Source: Erythrobacter sp.
GTDB taxonomy: Bacteria > Pseudomonadota > Alphaproteobacteria > Sphingomonadales > Sphingomonadaceae
Direction of reading: 5' to 3'
Length of the DNA: 64,000 bases
Assembly: GCA_027311945.1 (NCBI GenBank)
Contig: DAICXZ010000006.1
Location: 62,001-126,000 of the forward strand
Shown here: piece after piece, positions 62,378-64,000 of the stretch
Layout: each line of letters opens with the position of its first letter
How positions within the stretch are numbered: position 1 is the first letter of the stretch
Position numbers and translations under genes: made by a program
Notes under the pieces: generated by a model
What the model saw: only the letters and a program-made list of their open reading frames with translations
The model's database searches: none
Told to the model about the DNA's origin: nothing

Positions 62378-63313
62378 ATGGCGACCAATTCGAACTATCG
62401 CGCAATGGCGCTGCTGGCGCTGGTCATGGTGTTCTGGGCGGGTAACTCGATCATCGGGCGGGCGGTGGCGGGCCAGATCCCTCCACTTACGCTGGCCTTT
62501 TTCCGCTGGGCCGGGGCGCTGGCACTTCTGGCGCCCTTCGCCATCGCGCCGGTGCGGCGGGACTGGGTTGCATTAAAGCGCAGCTGGAAGCCTGTGCTGG
62601 TTCTGGGCCTGCTTGGCATCGGAGCTTTCAACTCGCTGCTCTATTCCGGGCTCCAGTTCACCACGGCGACAAATGCGCTGCTGTTGCAGGCAGCGGTGCC
62701 CGGCGTGGTGCTGGTGCTCGACCGTCTGCTGTTCCGCCTTCGCAGCGGGGCGGTGCAGATCGCCGGGACACTTGCCACGATGGCAGGGGTGGTGTTCATC
62801 GTGTTCGAGGGCGATCCGGCGCGCGCCTTGGCGCTGCATCTGGGCAAGGGCGATGCGCTGGTGCTTGCCTCGGTGCTGGTGTGGTCGCTGTACACGGTGT
62901 TCCTGAAGCTGCGCCCGCAAGTGGCCCCGGTGAGCTTCGTGGCGGCGACCTTTGCAGTGGGATTGCTGGCAAACGCCCCGCTGGCCTTATGGGAATGGAG
63001 CGCAGGCCTGCGCATGGTGTGGAACACGGGCACCGTTCTGGCGCTGGTTTACGTGGCGCTGTTCCCCTCGCTGGTAAGCTACTTCATCTACAACTATGCG
63101 GCCGGGCAACTGGGCGCGGCGCGGGCCGGGCAGTCGATCACCTTGCTGCCGGTGTTCGGCGCGGTGCTGTCGGCGCTGCTGCTGGGCGAGGTGCTGCACT
63201 GGTATCACGCGGTGGGCATGGCACTGATCTGCGTGGGGATCGTCTTGGGGCTCATGGCGCTGCAACAAGCCGGTGGCGCAGCGCGCCCGGCGCGGCTAGA
63301 GGGCGATCTATGA
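62378..63313 (+). CDS. EamA/DMT-family transporter
   Basis: A 311-aa carrier with ten hydrophobic helices arranged as two EamA repeats; FFRWAGALALLAPFAIAP and SVLVWSLYTVFLKLRP mark each repeat. The C-terminal 15 residues are cytoplasmic. Members move amino acids, drugs or sugars; no substrate is deducible. The stop overlaps the ubiE ATG (ATGA), so it leads an operon with the quinone methyltransferase. Confidence 0.88.
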   Translation: MATNSNYRAMALLALVMVFWAGNSIIGRAVAGQIPPLTLAFFRWAGALALLAPFAIAPVRRDWVALKRSWKPVLVLGLLGIGAFNSLLYSGLQFTTATNALLLQAAVPGVVLVLDRLLFRLRSGAVQIAGTLATMAGVVFIVFEGDPARALALHLGKGDALVLASVLVWSLYTVFLKLRPQVAPVSFVAATFAVGLLANAPLALWEWSAGLRMVWNTGTVLALVYVALFPSLVSYFIYNYAAGQLGAARAGQSITLLPVFGAVLSALLLGEVLHWYHAVGMALICVGIVLGLMALQQAGGAARPARLEGDL

Positions 63314-64000
63314 GCGAGCAGGTATCCTTCGGCTACGAAGACGTCGATCCCGCCGAGAAGACCAAGCGCGTCGGCGCGGTCTTCTCCAGCGTGGCCAAGA
63401 AATACGACATCATGAACGATGCGATGTCGGGCGGCATGCACCGGGTGTGGAAGGACCGCTTTGTGAAGCGCGTGAAACCGCAGCCGGGCGAGCAGATCCT
63501 CGACATGGCTGGCGGCACCGGCGACATCGCCTTCCGCATGGCAGACTGCGGCGCGGATGTGATCGTGTCGGACATCAACCAGGACATGCTCGATGTGGGC
63601 GTGGAAAGGGCGATGGAGCGCGGCATCGATGGCCTCGTCTGGTCGTGCCAGAACGCCGAGGAGCTGACCTTCTCCAACCGTCAGTTCGATGCCTACACCA
63701 TCGTGTTCGGCATTCGCAACGTGACGCATATCGACAAGGCGCTGGCCGAGGCGCATCGGGTGCTGAAATACGGCGGTCGCTTCTATTGCATGGAGTTTTC
63801 CAGCACCGACTGGCCCGGCTTCAAAGAGGTTTACGACCTCTATTCGCACCGGCTGATGCCGCTGATGGGCAAGCTGATCGCCGATGACGAGGAGAGCTAC
63901 CGCTACCTCGCCGAATCGATCCGCCGCTTCCCGCGCCCGGCCGAGTTCGAGGCGATGATCAAGGCTGCGGGCTTCGTGCGTACGCGGGTCGAGACGATCC
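63310..64000 (+). CDS. ubiE: Demethylmenaquinone/2-methoxy-6-polyprenyl-1,4-benzoquinol methyltransferase UbiE, 3' end cut
   Basis: Start ATG at 63310, overlapping the EamA stop; 230 codons are present and the frame is open at the window end. The SAM-binding ILDMAGGTGDIAFRMADCGADV, the family AVFSSVAKKYDIMNDAMSGGMHRVWKD near the start and VFGIRNVTHIDKAL all match UbiE. It performs the C-methylation step of ubiquinone (and menaquinone) synthesis. About 15-25 residues at the C-terminus are missing. Confidence 0.96.
   Translation, partial: MSEQVSFGYEDVDPAEKTKRVGAVFSSVAKKYDIMNDAMSGGMHRVWKDRFVKRVKPQPGEQILDMAGGTGDIAFRMADCGADVIVSDINQDMLDVGVERAMERGIDGLVWSCQNAEELTFSNRQFDAYTIVFGIRNVTHIDKALAEAHRVLKYGGRFYCMEFSSTDWPGFKEVYDLYSHRLMPLMGKLIADDEESYRYLAESIRRFPRPAEFEAMIKAAGFVRTRVETI

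Overview
The window is high-GC DNA from an alphaproteobacterium, most likely a member of Sphingomonadales close to Erythrobacteraceae. This is inferred from gene content and protein style: a ubiE, mutM, rpsT, dnaA neighbourhood, an UPF0262 protein, a CC_3452-like secreted protein, TonB-dependent receptor biology and an rpmH-rnpA-yidD-yidC-engB cluster. No phage, insertion sequence, CRISPR array, tRNA or rRNA was seen. It reads as ordinary chromosome, probably near the replication origin.

Layout. 0-6 kb: a truncated SBF-like transporter with a divergent TetR regulator, a Tat/lipoprotein intradiol-dioxygenase-like protein, an OmpR-type two-component pair and a vanillin/salicylaldehyde-type aldehyde dehydrogenase. 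6-13.6 kb: a chemotaxis block. A CheB-like protein with a degenerate catalytic domain lies on the minus strand and faces a tightly coupled plus-strand operon, STAS-cheA-cheR-cheB-cheD-cheY-cheW-orf102. No receptor, cheZ or flagellar gene is present. 13.7-18.7 kb: GMC oxidoreductase, two MarR regulators, an OpgC-like acyltransferase and a ManA-type isomerase. 18.9-25.7 kb: a TSUP permease, a Tat-exported aminotransferase, an exported NHL beta-propeller, a TonB-dependent receptor and a divergent membrane-tethered winged-helix regulator. This may be an uptake and periplasmic processing module of unknown substrate. 25.7-33.9 kb: ftsH with an in-frame stop codon, an orphan ParA, rpoZ, rlmJ, dnaB, an UPF0262 gene, a degenerate GH25 protein and cdd. 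33.9-40.8 kb: lipoproteins, an M14 carboxypeptidase, rpmJ, a HAD hydrolase, an HxlR regulator, ComM/YifB and an exported ClpP-like protein.

40.9-44.2 kb: rpmH-rnpA-yidD-yidC-engB, which links ribosome/RNase P and membrane-insertion functions through overlapping genes. 44.2-46.9 kb: a tiny minus-strand transcription unit for a predicted 16-residue peptide and a CHASE2-GGDEF(degenerate)-EAL protein. 47-58.7 kb: GST-dapE, a DAACS transporter, a methyltransferase, dapB-nth, GNAT, sirtuin, catalase, HNH, CaCA antiporter, isoaspartyl peptidase and a MoeB/ThiF-type enzyme. 58.7-64 kb: a structured 466-bp intergenic region with DnaA-box-like sites and short iterons (candidate oriC), then dnaA, rpsT and mutM on the minus strand, and an EamA transporter and ubiE (cut by the window end) on the plus strand.

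The points most worth a second look are the ftsH nonsense codon, the pseudo-CheB and orf102 around the che operon, the 16-aa peptide unit, the candidate oriC, and the exported aminotransferase/beta-propeller module. All function calls come from reading motifs by eye; no database search was run.
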